Below, piece after piece: positions 17,635-25,588 of a DNA stretch of 28,894 nt. Numbering within the stretch: the first letter of the stretch is position 1; each line of letters opens with the position of its first letter. A program made the translations under genes and the position numbers. The notes under the pieces were generated by a model, which had not been told where the DNA came from, ran no database searches, and saw nothing but the letters and a program-made list of their open reading frames with translations. Source of the stretch: CAWELS01 sp964468205 (GTDB lineage Bacteria; Acidobacteriota; Terriglobia; Bryobacterales; Bryobacteraceae); the NCBI GenBank assembly GCA_964468205.1, contig CAYXVG010000070.1, positions 1 through 28,894 of the forward strand, given 5' to 3'.

Positions 17635-17639
17635 GGAGG
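17635..17639 (+). promoter_or_regulatory. Shine-Dalgarno site for the isomerase-like gene
   Basis: GGAGG lies 7 bases before ATG 17647, ideal spacing, and fixes that start. TAATAT at 17620-17625 just upstream could be a -10 box, but no matching -35 is evident. Confidence 0.7.
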
Positions 17640-17646
17640 CAGATTT

Positions 17647-19056
17647 ATGTCGGGACTCAAGGTGATTCATCCTCTGAACAGAAGGCAGTTTTTGGCCGGC
17701 TGCGCGGGTTGCGCGGCGGCCGTCCGGTTGCCCGCGGCGGTGACGGGAATCGGCATGGCGGAGCTGATGCCGTCAGACAAGCCGAAAGTGCGGCTGGTGT
17801 TCACGCATCCGGATCCAGAGAGGCAGGGCTGGCCGTACCAGCACTACGACTACGAGGGCCGGAAGAAGAAGTATTTGAAGCTGTTTGCCGAGAAATGTCC
17901 GGACGTGGAGTTTCTTCCGGTGACGGTGAAGACGGACGAGCAGGCAGAAGCGCTGCTGAAGGAAGGCAGCGTGGACGGATACCTGGTATACATTCTGGGG
18001 ATTCCTTCTAATGGAAACCGTGTGATCGCGAACTCCGGCCAGCCCACGATTGTGGTGGACGACCTCTACGGCGGTACAGGACAGTTTCTCGGCGTGTATC
18101 CGCAGGCGCTGGCAAAGGGCATGCCGGTGGCGGGTGTCTCCTCTTCGGATTTCAACGATGTGGCCGAGGCGGCCAACACCTTCGTGGCCATCAAGCGGTT
18201 CCAATCCTCGGTGCTGCTGGACGTCACGGAGCGCGAACTTGACGAGCGGATCGCTCTCTACAAGAATGCGCTTGGAGCCAACATCCGGCAGATCACCGCG
18301 GAGGAGTTCAACGCGGCGTACGAGAACGCCGACAGAAGGGAAGGGGCCGAGTGGGCCAAGCGTTGGATTGCGGACGCCAACACGGTGGTGGAGCCTTCCG
18401 AGGATGAGCTGAAGCGCTCGGGCGCCATGTATGCCGGGATGCGCGACCTGCTCCGGAAGCACCGGGCGCAAGGAATTGCCGTGGACTGCCTGCGGCTGTT
18501 CTATGGGAACAAGATGACCGCTTACCCGTGCATGGGGTTCTTCCAACTCAACAACGACGGTCTGGTTGGAGCGTGCGAAGCCGACCTCGAGTCCGCGACG
18601 ACGATGCTTTTGATGACCTACATGACGGGGCGCCCCGGCTACATTTCCGACCCCGTGATCGACACATCGAAGAACCAGATCATCTACGCGCACTGCGTGG
18701 CGCCGAGCAAGGTTTACGGACCAGACGGGCCGGAGAATCCGTACGACATCCGGGACCACTCCGAAGACCGGAAGGGCGCGGCGGTGCAATCGCTGATGCC
18801 GCTGGGCGAGATGACGACAAGCCTGAAGCTGATTCCGTGGGAGAAGAAGGTTGTCTTCCACCAGGCGAAGGCGGTGGAGAACATCCACGAGGATCGGGCC
18901 TGCCGGACGAAGCTGGCCGCCGAGCCTCCCGACGCCCGCCAGTTGCTGAAGGACTGGAAGTACGGCTGGCACCGCGTGACGGTCTACGGCGACTGGAAGG
19001 TCCGGGTGGAGACGGCGGCGGCGCTGCTCGGGTTCCAGGTGGAGGAGGAAGGGTAG
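17647..19056 (+). CDS. Tat-exported L-fucose/arabinose isomerase-like protein
   Basis: 469 residues. The N-terminus is a twin-arginine signal (NRRQFLAGCAG, Arg12-Arg13), and LAGC at 16-19 could also act as a lipobox. The body resembles the fucose/arabinose isomerase fold: an N-terminal Rossmann-like part (VDGYLVYILGIPSNGN, about 109-124) and a C-terminal part with Glu311 in GACEADLE, Asp336 in YISDPVID and His349 in IIYAHCVAP. These could correspond to the metal-binding Glu/Asp/His of fucose isomerase, but this is an eye alignment. True sugar isomerases are cytoplasmic, so export implies a changed role, either a periplasmic enzyme or a binding protein. It follows the secreted Asp-box gene, suggesting joint action on an external carbohydrate. 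Confidence 0.78.
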   Translation: MSGLKVIHPLNRRQFLAGCAGCAAAVRLPAAVTGIGMAELMPSDKPKVRLVFTHPDPERQGWPYQHYDYEGRKKKYLKLFAEKCPDVEFLPVTVKTDEQAEALLKEGSVDGYLVYILGIPSNGNRVIANSGQPTIVVDDLYGGTGQFLGVYPQALAKGMPVAGVSSSDFNDVAEAANTFVAIKRFQSSVLLDVTERELDERIALYKNALGANIRQITAEEFNAAYENADRREGAEWAKRWIADANTVVEPSEDELKRSGAMYAGMRDLLRKHRAQGIAVDCLRLFYGNKMTAYPCMGFFQLNNDGLVGACEADLESATTMLLMTYMTGRPGYISDPVIDTSKNQIIYAHCVAPSKVYGPDGPENPYDIRDHSEDRKGAAVQSLMPLGEMTTSLKLIPWEKKVVFHQAKAVENIHEDRACRTKLAAEPPDARQLLKDWKYGWHRVTVYGDWKVRVETAAALLGFQVEEEG

Positions 19057-19254
19057 GCGGGATCAAGAGGGCCAGAATCACGGAGGCTGCAACTGCGGAG
19101 AGCGCGGCTCGCATTCGGGCCGTAACTTAGCAAGTAGACGAGGCGCGCGTCGAGGAGCTTACTCTATGCTTCGTCTCGAGAGGCTGCGTCCGGCATTGTG
19201 AATGCCGCGGCGTCAAGCTGAGTCACGACGCCTGTGGACGGCCCGGGATTGCTC
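19057..19254. other. Convergent intergenic region
   Basis: About 200 bases between two converging genes with no convincing gene. GGCGTC and GACGCC around 19209-19231 could form a 6 bp stem with a 12-base loop, but no T-run follows on either strand, so it is not called a terminator. Confidence 0.5.
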
Positions 19255-21930
19255 TCAGGCGCCGGCGCGGCTACTTCGTTTGAAGCCGCCGGAGTTGTTG
19301 GCCCTGGCGTCGAGTTCGCGTCGTAATTGGGCCGCGATAAAGCGGACATTCGCCTCTGTCCAGAGATTGACGGCGACCTGCTCGGGAAGATCGAATACGG
19401 AGACCGGCTCCTGTATCAGCCCCGCCCATCCCATCTGCGGATCGTCAATATCCGCGGCGCGCGGCGCCGGGTCGCGGAACAGCACGGCGGGACCATCGTA
19501 ACGCGAGGGCTTCCAACCCCGCGCGGCAATTTCGCGCCTGGTCTGATGCACGGCGTCAGTGACACGGGAATCCGCATTGCCGTTTCCGCGGCGGACCGAA
19601 CGAGCGAGCCGCCGCGTCCGGCTGTTCACGAACCGCCGGATGTGCCGGACTTTCTCCGAGGCGGTAAAATCGCCCATCAGACGCCACTGATACTTCAGCC
19701 GGCTTGCTACGTGTACGACTCTTGCCCGCCAACGGTCCGGCAAACTCAACGACTCCTGCCAGACCGGGTTGGGGCAAACGATCATCGCCAGCATCCCGAC
19801 GGTCTCTCCCTGTTGTTTGAGTTGGCGGGCCATTTCGTGAACAACGATCCCGCCGAAGCAGATCCCAGCTAAGAAATACGGGCCGTTCGGGCGATGCGAC
19901 CGCATTTGCTCGATGCTGAGCGAAGCGATTCTCTCCACGCCGTCCGCCTCACCGCTAATGGAGGGATTGACAGGCGGAAAACCGAAGACCGGCTGATCGT
20001 TCCCGAGTTCGCGGGCGAGGTAGGCCGTGCTGACCAGGTTGACGCCTCCTTCTCCGGCGCAATAGAGCGGGATCCGATCGCCGTCGGGCTGGATTGGAAT
20101 CAGCCCGGCGTGGCGGCTCGAGGCCGCGAGTCCGTCACCGGCCATTCGATCCACTATGGCCGCCATTTCTTCTATCGCGGGGCCATCGAGCAGTTCCACT
20201 AACGGCAAGCTTACGTTCATCGCGCCTTCGACCCGCGACAGCACCTGGGTGAGAAGCATCGAATCGCCGCCGAGAGCAAAGAAGCCGGCGTCGACCTCAG
20301 GCGAAGGGATACCGAGGACCTCACTCCAGATCGCAGCCAGTTGCTCCTCGGTGGGCGTGGATGGGAGCTTGCGCGAAGGCCGCCCCGACTCGGCAGAGGC
20401 GTCCATGGGTTCGATACCCAGTCGTTCGGCCAAACCGATCCGCTGCACCTTTCCCGTCGGCCCTTTTGGGATCTCATCGAGGATCCGGACCACGCGGGGT
20501 ATCTTGAAATCCGCCAGCCTTTCGCCGACGAAGGATTGCAGCTCGCGCCCGGTAACCTCGCCGCCATCGCGGAGAACCACCGCCGCGCCGACCTCTTCAC
20601 CGAGCTGCGCGTGGGGCACGGCAAAGGTGACCGCCTGCGCGACGCAAGGATGATCGAGGAGCACCTCGTCAATCTCGCGCGGGGAGATCTTCTCACCGCC
20701 GCGGTTGATAATTTCCTTGAGCCGTCCGGTGAGGAAGAGGTAGCCATCGGCATCGAAGTAACCCTGATCTCCGGTCCGGAACCAACCGTTCGTGAATGCC
20801 TTGCGATTGACATCCGCGCCGGCTTCATAGCCATGGGTGACGTTCGGACCCCGGATGACCACTTCGCCGGTAGCGCCCGCGGCCAGCAACGCGCCGTTCT
20901 CATCCATGACGGCCACTTCCGGCCCCGCCGGCAGACCCACGGATCCGGGTTTGCGGGGCGCCGGGGGAAGCGGGTTGCTGGCCATTTGGTGAGCCGCTTC
21001 CGTCATGCCGTAGGACTCGATTACGGGGGACTGGAACACGGACTCCAGTTGAGTCATCACCTGCGGCGGGAGCGAAGCTGAAGAGGAACGTATGAGGCGC
21101 AGGCCGTAGCCGGCGGGGTCCGCGCCCTCCACCGTCGCGCGGGCCAGAATCGCCTGATGCATGGTGGGAACGGCGCTATACCAGGTGGGGCGCGTCTCCT
21201 CCATCCAGGAGAAGAACTTCGGCGCGCGAAAACCTTCCGTGCAGACGATGCAGGCTCCGGCCTGGAGCGACGATAGCAAAGCCCCGACCAGGCCGTGAAT
21301 GTGGAACAGCGGCATGATATTCAGGCAACGGTCCCGCGGGGTAAGCAGCAGCGTGCGCTGAATGTTTTCGGCCGAGGTGAGCAGATTCGCATGAGTGAGG
21401 GGCACGATTTTGGGCTTCGAAGTGGTACCCGAGGTGTGAAGAACGAGCGCCACGTCGTCGGCCGCGGCCCACCCGCCGGGCGGCGCCAGGGGCCGCGGGC
21501 CGCCAGTGAGGTGAAAGCGGCCAGCCTCGCGCTCGCTTTCGGCATGCAGCCGCAGCAAGGAAACTCCCAGGGACGCGGCCGCTTCCTCAGCCGCGTGGGG
21601 GATTCCCTCCTGGACAATCAGCGCCTTGGCAGAGAGGTCTTTCAGATAGTAAATGCACTCTTCGAATCCGTACGCCGGGTTGAGAGGAGCGCACGTCGCG
21701 CCAGCCGAGACAGCGAGGAAGGCGGACGCCATCTCCGGCCCGTTCGGCAGGACAACGGCAACCCTGTCGCCTCTCCCCACGCCGCATTCGTTGAGCTTGC
21801 TTACTGTTTGTTTCATCAACAGGCGAAGGTTCTCGTAGCTCAGGGGCCCGCGTCCGGGCGCCTCAAGCGCCGGCGCGCCGGGCTGGAACTTGGCCTTCGC
21901 AGTCAACCAATCGGAAATGGCAGTATCCAT
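19255..21930 (-). CDS. NRPS-like A-T-TE protein with AAE3/Pcs60-type adenylation domain
   Basis: 891 residues with three domains and no condensation domain. Adenylation domain (1-510): P-loop HTSGTTSKPK (165-174), YGMTEAAHQM (307-316), TGRLKEIINRGGEK, catalytic Lys494 in PTGK. Runs such as HQMASNPLPP and GEEVGAAVV resemble oxalyl-CoA synthetase (AAE3/Pcs60) more than amino-acid NRPS domains. Carrier domain (about 525-600): LGGDS with Ser557 for phosphopantetheine. Thioesterase-like alpha/beta hydrolase (about 608-875): the elbow is GICFGG, so Ser is Cys691; the usual Asp position reads VCP (718-720), and the region normally carrying GDH reads PEQVAV (849-854) without His. Hydrolysis by a standard triad looks impossible. 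The start is ATG 21930 behind GAGGGGAG, 21 bases after the transporter gene. A carboxylic acid is probably activated and held on the carrier; its release is unclear. Confidence 0.88.
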   Translation of the reverse strand: MDTAISDWLTAKAKFQPGAPALEAPGRGPLSYENLRLLMKQTVSKLNECGVGRGDRVAVVLPNGPEMASAFLAVSAGATCAPLNPAYGFEECIYYLKDLSAKALIVQEGIPHAAEEAAASLGVSLLRLHAESEREAGRFHLTGGPRPLAPPGGWAAADDVALVLHTSGTTSKPKIVPLTHANLLTSAENIQRTLLLTPRDRCLNIMPLFHIHGLVGALLSSLQAGACIVCTEGFRAPKFFSWMEETRPTWYSAVPTMHQAILARATVEGADPAGYGLRLIRSSSASLPPQVMTQLESVFQSPVIESYGMTEAAHQMASNPLPPAPRKPGSVGLPAGPEVAVMDENGALLAAGATGEVVIRGPNVTHGYEAGADVNRKAFTNGWFRTGDQGYFDADGYLFLTGRLKEIINRGGEKISPREIDEVLLDHPCVAQAVTFAVPHAQLGEEVGAAVVLRDGGEVTGRELQSFVGERLADFKIPRVVRILDEIPKGPTGKVQRIGLAERLGIEPMDASAESGRPSRKLPSTPTEEQLAAIWSEVLGIPSPEVDAGFFALGGDSMLLTQVLSRVEGAMNVSLPLVELLDGPAIEEMAAIVDRMAGDGLAASSRHAGLIPIQPDGDRIPLYCAGEGGVNLVSTAYLARELGNDQPVFGFPPVNPSISGEADGVERIASLSIEQMRSHRPNGPYFLAGICFGGIVVHEMARQLKQQGETVGMLAMIVCPNPVWQESLSLPDRWRARVVHVASRLKYQWRLMGDFTASEKVRHIRRFVNSRTRRLARSVRRGNGNADSRVTDAVHQTRREIAARGWKPSRYDGPAVLFRDPAPRAADIDDPQMGWAGLIQEPVSVFDLPEQVAVNLWTEANVRFIAAQLRRELDARANNSGGFKRSSRAGA

Positions 21931-21951
21931 TTGGTCAGTTCTCCCCTCGTA

Positions 21952-23469
21952 TCAACCGATCAGACGGATTCCGAAAACCTGTGTCGCGGACAGAACCGCG
22001 ATGAGCAAGGTGAACACGACGAATGAGAGCAGGCTGCACCAGGTCTCGAAACGGGATGGATAGAAGCCAGCTTGATCCTTCGGGATTACGGTCAGGCAGT
22101 AATACAGGTTCAGTAGATATATGACGGGGGCGATGACGAACGCCATCGTTGAAGCGATAAGCACGAGAAAGACGGGCCGCGGCATACCGGCCATGATTGC
22201 GACGGCAGAGACGAGCGAGAATATCATCGCGCCCCGATAGATGTTGTACTCGGAATACCACCGCGACCGGTGTTCGGGTGTCAGTTTCGATTTGTCGGTG
22301 CCTCTTAGCCGCGCGGTCTTCGGGAAAACGTTCCGGCAGCAGGCGCCGACGATCCGTGGCCAACCGTCGAAATAGTTGAACGCCGTGGAGAACGTGGCCG
22401 CGAACGCCCCGATCAGAAAAACAAAGGCCATCGAAGGACCCACGCTTTGCGTGAACATCCTGGAGATCTCCGCCATGACCTCCGTGCCCTCGACCGCGCT
22501 TGGGTATACCCAGATCGCCGACAACAATAGGAAGGCCGCGGCCAGGATGCAGGAGATGATGTGCCCGGCACGAAAATCCCAGAGGCTAATCCGAAACCAC
22601 GAGGCGCAATAATCACGGACGTTGGATGGCAGATCCGAGATGCGCACCGCCAAGTCTTGTTTGACTCCTGTAAAGGGATCGAACGAGGGGGCGGCGCCCC
22701 ATCTCTCCAAGTCGCCGCGTATCTCGGCGAGCCCTTTCTTCTTGGCCTTGCCCCATTCGGAAGCTTGCAGGGACACGTCAATTCCGGTGGGGAGCAATCC
22801 CAGCATGGCCGCGATTACCAGCCACGAACCTTCGGGTGTCTCCGGGCGGAAGACGTGTGCCAGGGCCGCCAGAGGGGCGGGCTTGAGGAAATAGACTGCT
22901 ATCGTGGAGGCGACAAGAACGGCCGCCAGGGCCTTGGCGGATCTTTCCACCACACGATAGTTGCCCCGCAGGATTACGGCTACCGATATCAGCCCGAGCA
23001 CGAGTCCATAGAAGGCGAGTGGCAGTGTGATTCCCACCAAAAGAACAACAGCGTAGTGAACCACGGCGGCCGCGGCGATCAGCCGGCCGGCCTGCCCAAC
23101 GGCGCTCTGCAACACGGTGACGATCAGGACGTACCACAACGGCCATTTCTTCCAGGCCGTGCCATACGCTTCAATAAGGCTCATCCCAGTGGATTGGGTG
23201 AACCGGAATGCCATCTCGAAGCCGTAATACTTGAATATGTAGGCTACCGGGATACACCACAGCAGAGCAAATTCGAAGCGTCCGCCGGCAGTGGGCGCCG
23301 TCACCAAGTGACTGGTGCCGATGCTGGTCATCATGAGCAGCATACCCGGGCCGAAATTGCGCAACAGACTAAGCAGATCGGTCCGTGGCGTTTTCAATGT
23401 CAGTGAATGCAAGTGGACAGACGGCTCCAGAGCCTGAGCTGTCTCCTCAGCGCGCAGCTTGCCCCTCAA
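21952..23469 (-). CDS. Nramp-fold divalent-metal transporter relative
   Basis: Polytopic membrane protein, 505 residues from TTG 23469, with about 11 hydrophobic helices. That start is preferred over an upstream GTG (23538) because a strong GGAGGAGGA site precedes it by 8 bases. Nramp features include GPGMLL (40-45), TSHLVTAPTAGGRFEFALLW and the KYYGFEMAFRF segment. The metal-binding motifs differ: helix 1 has GTSH (51-54) where DPGN is expected, and helix 6 has TGIDVS (228-233) where the MPH motif is expected. It therefore belongs to a divergent Nramp branch whose substrate may not be Mn(II) or Fe(II). It lies between two A-T genes on the same strand, so a link to metal use or product export is inferred. 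Confidence 0.85.
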   Translation of the reverse strand: MRGKLRAEETAQALEPSVHLHSLTLKTPRTDLLSLLRNFGPGMLLMMTSIGTSHLVTAPTAGGRFEFALLWCIPVAYIFKYYGFEMAFRFTQSTGMSLIEAYGTAWKKWPLWYVLIVTVLQSAVGQAGRLIAAAAVVHYAVVLLVGITLPLAFYGLVLGLISVAVILRGNYRVVERSAKALAAVLVASTIAVYFLKPAPLAALAHVFRPETPEGSWLVIAAMLGLLPTGIDVSLQASEWGKAKKKGLAEIRGDLERWGAAPSFDPFTGVKQDLAVRISDLPSNVRDYCASWFRISLWDFRAGHIISCILAAAFLLLSAIWVYPSAVEGTEVMAEISRMFTQSVGPSMAFVFLIGAFAATFSTAFNYFDGWPRIVGACCRNVFPKTARLRGTDKSKLTPEHRSRWYSEYNIYRGAMIFSLVSAVAIMAGMPRPVFLVLIASTMAFVIAPVIYLLNLYYCLTVIPKDQAGFYPSRFETWCSLLSFVVFTLLIAVLSATQVFGIRLIG

Positions 23470-23477
23470 CAGGCTGG

Positions 23478-23486
23478 TCCTCCTCC
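23478..23486 (-). promoter_or_regulatory. Strong ribosome-binding site deciding the transporter start
   Basis: On the reverse strand GGAGGAGGA lies 8 bases before TTG 23469. It falls inside the longer frame that begins at 23538, so the shorter protein is more likely. A CTG at 23472 is a less likely alternative. Confidence 0.6.
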
Positions 23487-23619
23487 GTATTCGTATTCTG
23501 GCATAGGGGAGAGGCAAGTGCAATCCGTATCGGGCCACGCCCGCACGGAGACGGCTTGTCCGGCAGGCGCCCGCGGACGCTGGTAAAACGGGAAGGGTTG
23601 AGTGTAAGGCGCCATCCCG

Positions 23620-25485
23620 TCAGGCCTCGCCGCCGCCGGCGCCGGCTTTGGCCAATTCGCCAACTTTTTCCGCCATTTGACGAATCGTCAGGGCGTCGAG
23701 GATCTCGGCCAGCGGCAGGCGAACGTTCATTTGTTGCTCGACCCGCGCCAGCAGGCGGGCGAGAAGAACCGAGTCGCCGCCGAGGGCGAAGAAGTTCCCG
23801 GCGACATCGGGCGAGGCAATTCCGAGGACCTCGCTCCAGATGGCAGCCAGTTCCTCTTCCGTTTGCGTGGTGGGCGCCTGGCCGGAAGACCGCGGGGGCT
23901 TCCCAGCGGCATCGATCCGCCCGATACCTAATCGCTCCGCGAGACCGATTCGCTGCAGCTTTCCGGTGGGCCCTTTGGGGATCTCATCGAGGATCTTGAT
24001 GACGCGCGGGATCTTAAAGTCCGCCAGCTTCTCGCTGACGAAGGACCGGATCTCACGCTCGGCCGCCTTCTCGCCGTCGCGGAGGACCACAGCGGCTCCG
24101 ACCTCTTCGCCTAGCTGCACGTGGGGCACGGCAAATGTGACGGCGTGTGCAATTGAGGGATGGTCGTAGAGCGCCTCATCGACCTCACGCGGAGAGATCT
24201 TCTCGCCGCCGCGGTTGATCATCTCCTTGAGCCGGCCGGTGACGAAGAGAAACCCGTCTTGGTCGAAGTAGCCTTCGTCGCCCGTCCGGAACCAGCCCTT
24301 GCAGAAGGCTTTCTGGTTGGCCTCGGGGTTGTCGAGATAGCCGGGCGTCACGTTGTCACCGCGGATTACGATCTCTCCGGCGCTACCCTGAGGCAGCAGG
24401 CCGCCGCCGTTGTTCATGATGGCCACCTCCGGTCCGGCGGGCTGCCCGACCGACCCGATCTTCCGCACACCCGGGGGAAGATTGTTGCTGGTAATCTGCT
24501 GCGCGGCCTCGGTCATGCCGAGGAATTCGATTACCGGGACCCGGTAGGCCTCCTCGATCTGGCGATGGAGATTCGGCGGCATGGCGGCAGCTCCGGTCCG
24601 GATGAAGCGCAGCGAGTGGTCCTTGATGCGCGCGGGCTCCCGCATGACCCGTTCGAGCATGCTGAAGTGGATGGTCGGCGAGCAGGTGTACCAGGTGGGC
24701 CGGAACTCCTCGAGCCAGTCGAGGTAGCTGGGAGCAAGAAATCCGGGCGGAACGATGAAACTGCCGCCGGAGACCAGGGGCGCGAGGATGGACGACACGA
24801 GAGCGTGAATGTGAAACAGGGGCATGACGGCGAGCGACCGGTCGTCTTCGCCGAGTTTCAAGGTACGGGCTATGTTGCGGGCGGACGTGCAGAGGTTCCG
24901 GTGCGTGAGAGGTACGAGCTTGGGCCGGGCGGTAGTTCCCGAGGTATGCAGAACGAGCGCCACATCGCCGGGTTGAGCCGGATCAAAGTCTCCGGTGGGG
25001 AGTCCTTCCGCGGGCGGGATGGCGAGGGTTCCGGCCGGTTCTTCGAAGACGGGCTCGAGGTTGAGTGTTCGGATGCCGAGCCGGCCGGCAACTTCGGCGG
25101 CGGCGTTGGACGAACCGGAAGAGGTGATCAGCAGCTCCGCCGCGAGGTCTGTCAGATAGAATTCAAATTCGCTGCCGGTGTAGGCGGGATTCAACGGCGC
25201 AAAGATCGCCACTTGGCTGACGGCAAGATATGTGGTGGCCAATTCGGGGCCCCATGGCATTACGACCGCGACCCGGTCGCCCCGCTCGATCCCCAAACCG
25301 CGCATGACCCGGGCCAGCCTTACGGTAAGATTGCGCAGCCCGGTGCAGCTCAGTTCGGCGCGGGAAGGTGCGAGAAGGACGCCGGCGGAGGGCTGTACGG
25401 CGGCCAGGCGGTCGATAACTGCTGGAATCGTCGCAAGGTGTTCGTGGCTCCCTTTTCCGGGGCTCATCGTCCAAAGATAGCCCAT
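23620..25485 (-). CDS. NRPS-like A-T didomain protein, AAE3/Pcs60-type adenylation domain
   Basis: 621 residues: adenylation domain (1-520) and carrier domain (about 540-612), with no thioesterase. Motifs: HTSGTTARPK (180-189), FLGMTEAAQQIT (321-332), TGRLKEMINRGGEK, Lys509 in PTGK, and phosphopantetheine Ser572 in LGGDS. It is clearly a paralogue of the A-T part of the downstream A-T-TE gene, sharing long identical stretches around the hinge and carrier linker. Pocket-region positions differ: RTGAAAM versus RSSSASL, and Gln329 where the paralogue has His314. The two probably activate different acids. The start is ATG 25485 or ATG 25467; neither has a strong ribosome site. It lies 103 bases after the acyltransferase-like gene on the same strand. 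Confidence 0.88.
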   Translation of the reverse strand: MGYLWTMSPGKGSHEHLATIPAVIDRLAAVQPSAGVLLAPSRAELSCTGLRNLTVRLARVMRGLGIERGDRVAVVMPWGPELATTYLAVSQVAIFAPLNPAYTGSEFEFYLTDLAAELLITSSGSSNAAAEVAGRLGIRTLNLEPVFEEPAGTLAIPPAEGLPTGDFDPAQPGDVALVLHTSGTTARPKLVPLTHRNLCTSARNIARTLKLGEDDRSLAVMPLFHIHALVSSILAPLVSGGSFIVPPGFLAPSYLDWLEEFRPTWYTCSPTIHFSMLERVMREPARIKDHSLRFIRTGAAAMPPNLHRQIEEAYRVPVIEFLGMTEAAQQITSNNLPPGVRKIGSVGQPAGPEVAIMNNGGGLLPQGSAGEIVIRGDNVTPGYLDNPEANQKAFCKGWFRTGDEGYFDQDGFLFVTGRLKEMINRGGEKISPREVDEALYDHPSIAHAVTFAVPHVQLGEEVGAAVVLRDGEKAAEREIRSFVSEKLADFKIPRVIKILDEIPKGPTGKLQRIGLAERLGIGRIDAAGKPPRSSGQAPTTQTEEELAAIWSEVLGIASPDVAGNFFALGGDSVLLARLLARVEQQMNVRLPLAEILDALTIRQMAEKVGELAKAGAGGGEA

Positions 25486-25588
25486 TCAGGACGTCCATTG
25501 AAGGGCCGGAAGTACTGGTACGAATACCGGCGCCGCGAGGGCGGTGCGCGTTCACAGCGCCGGTCTACGCTCCGGCGGAGGCGGCATC

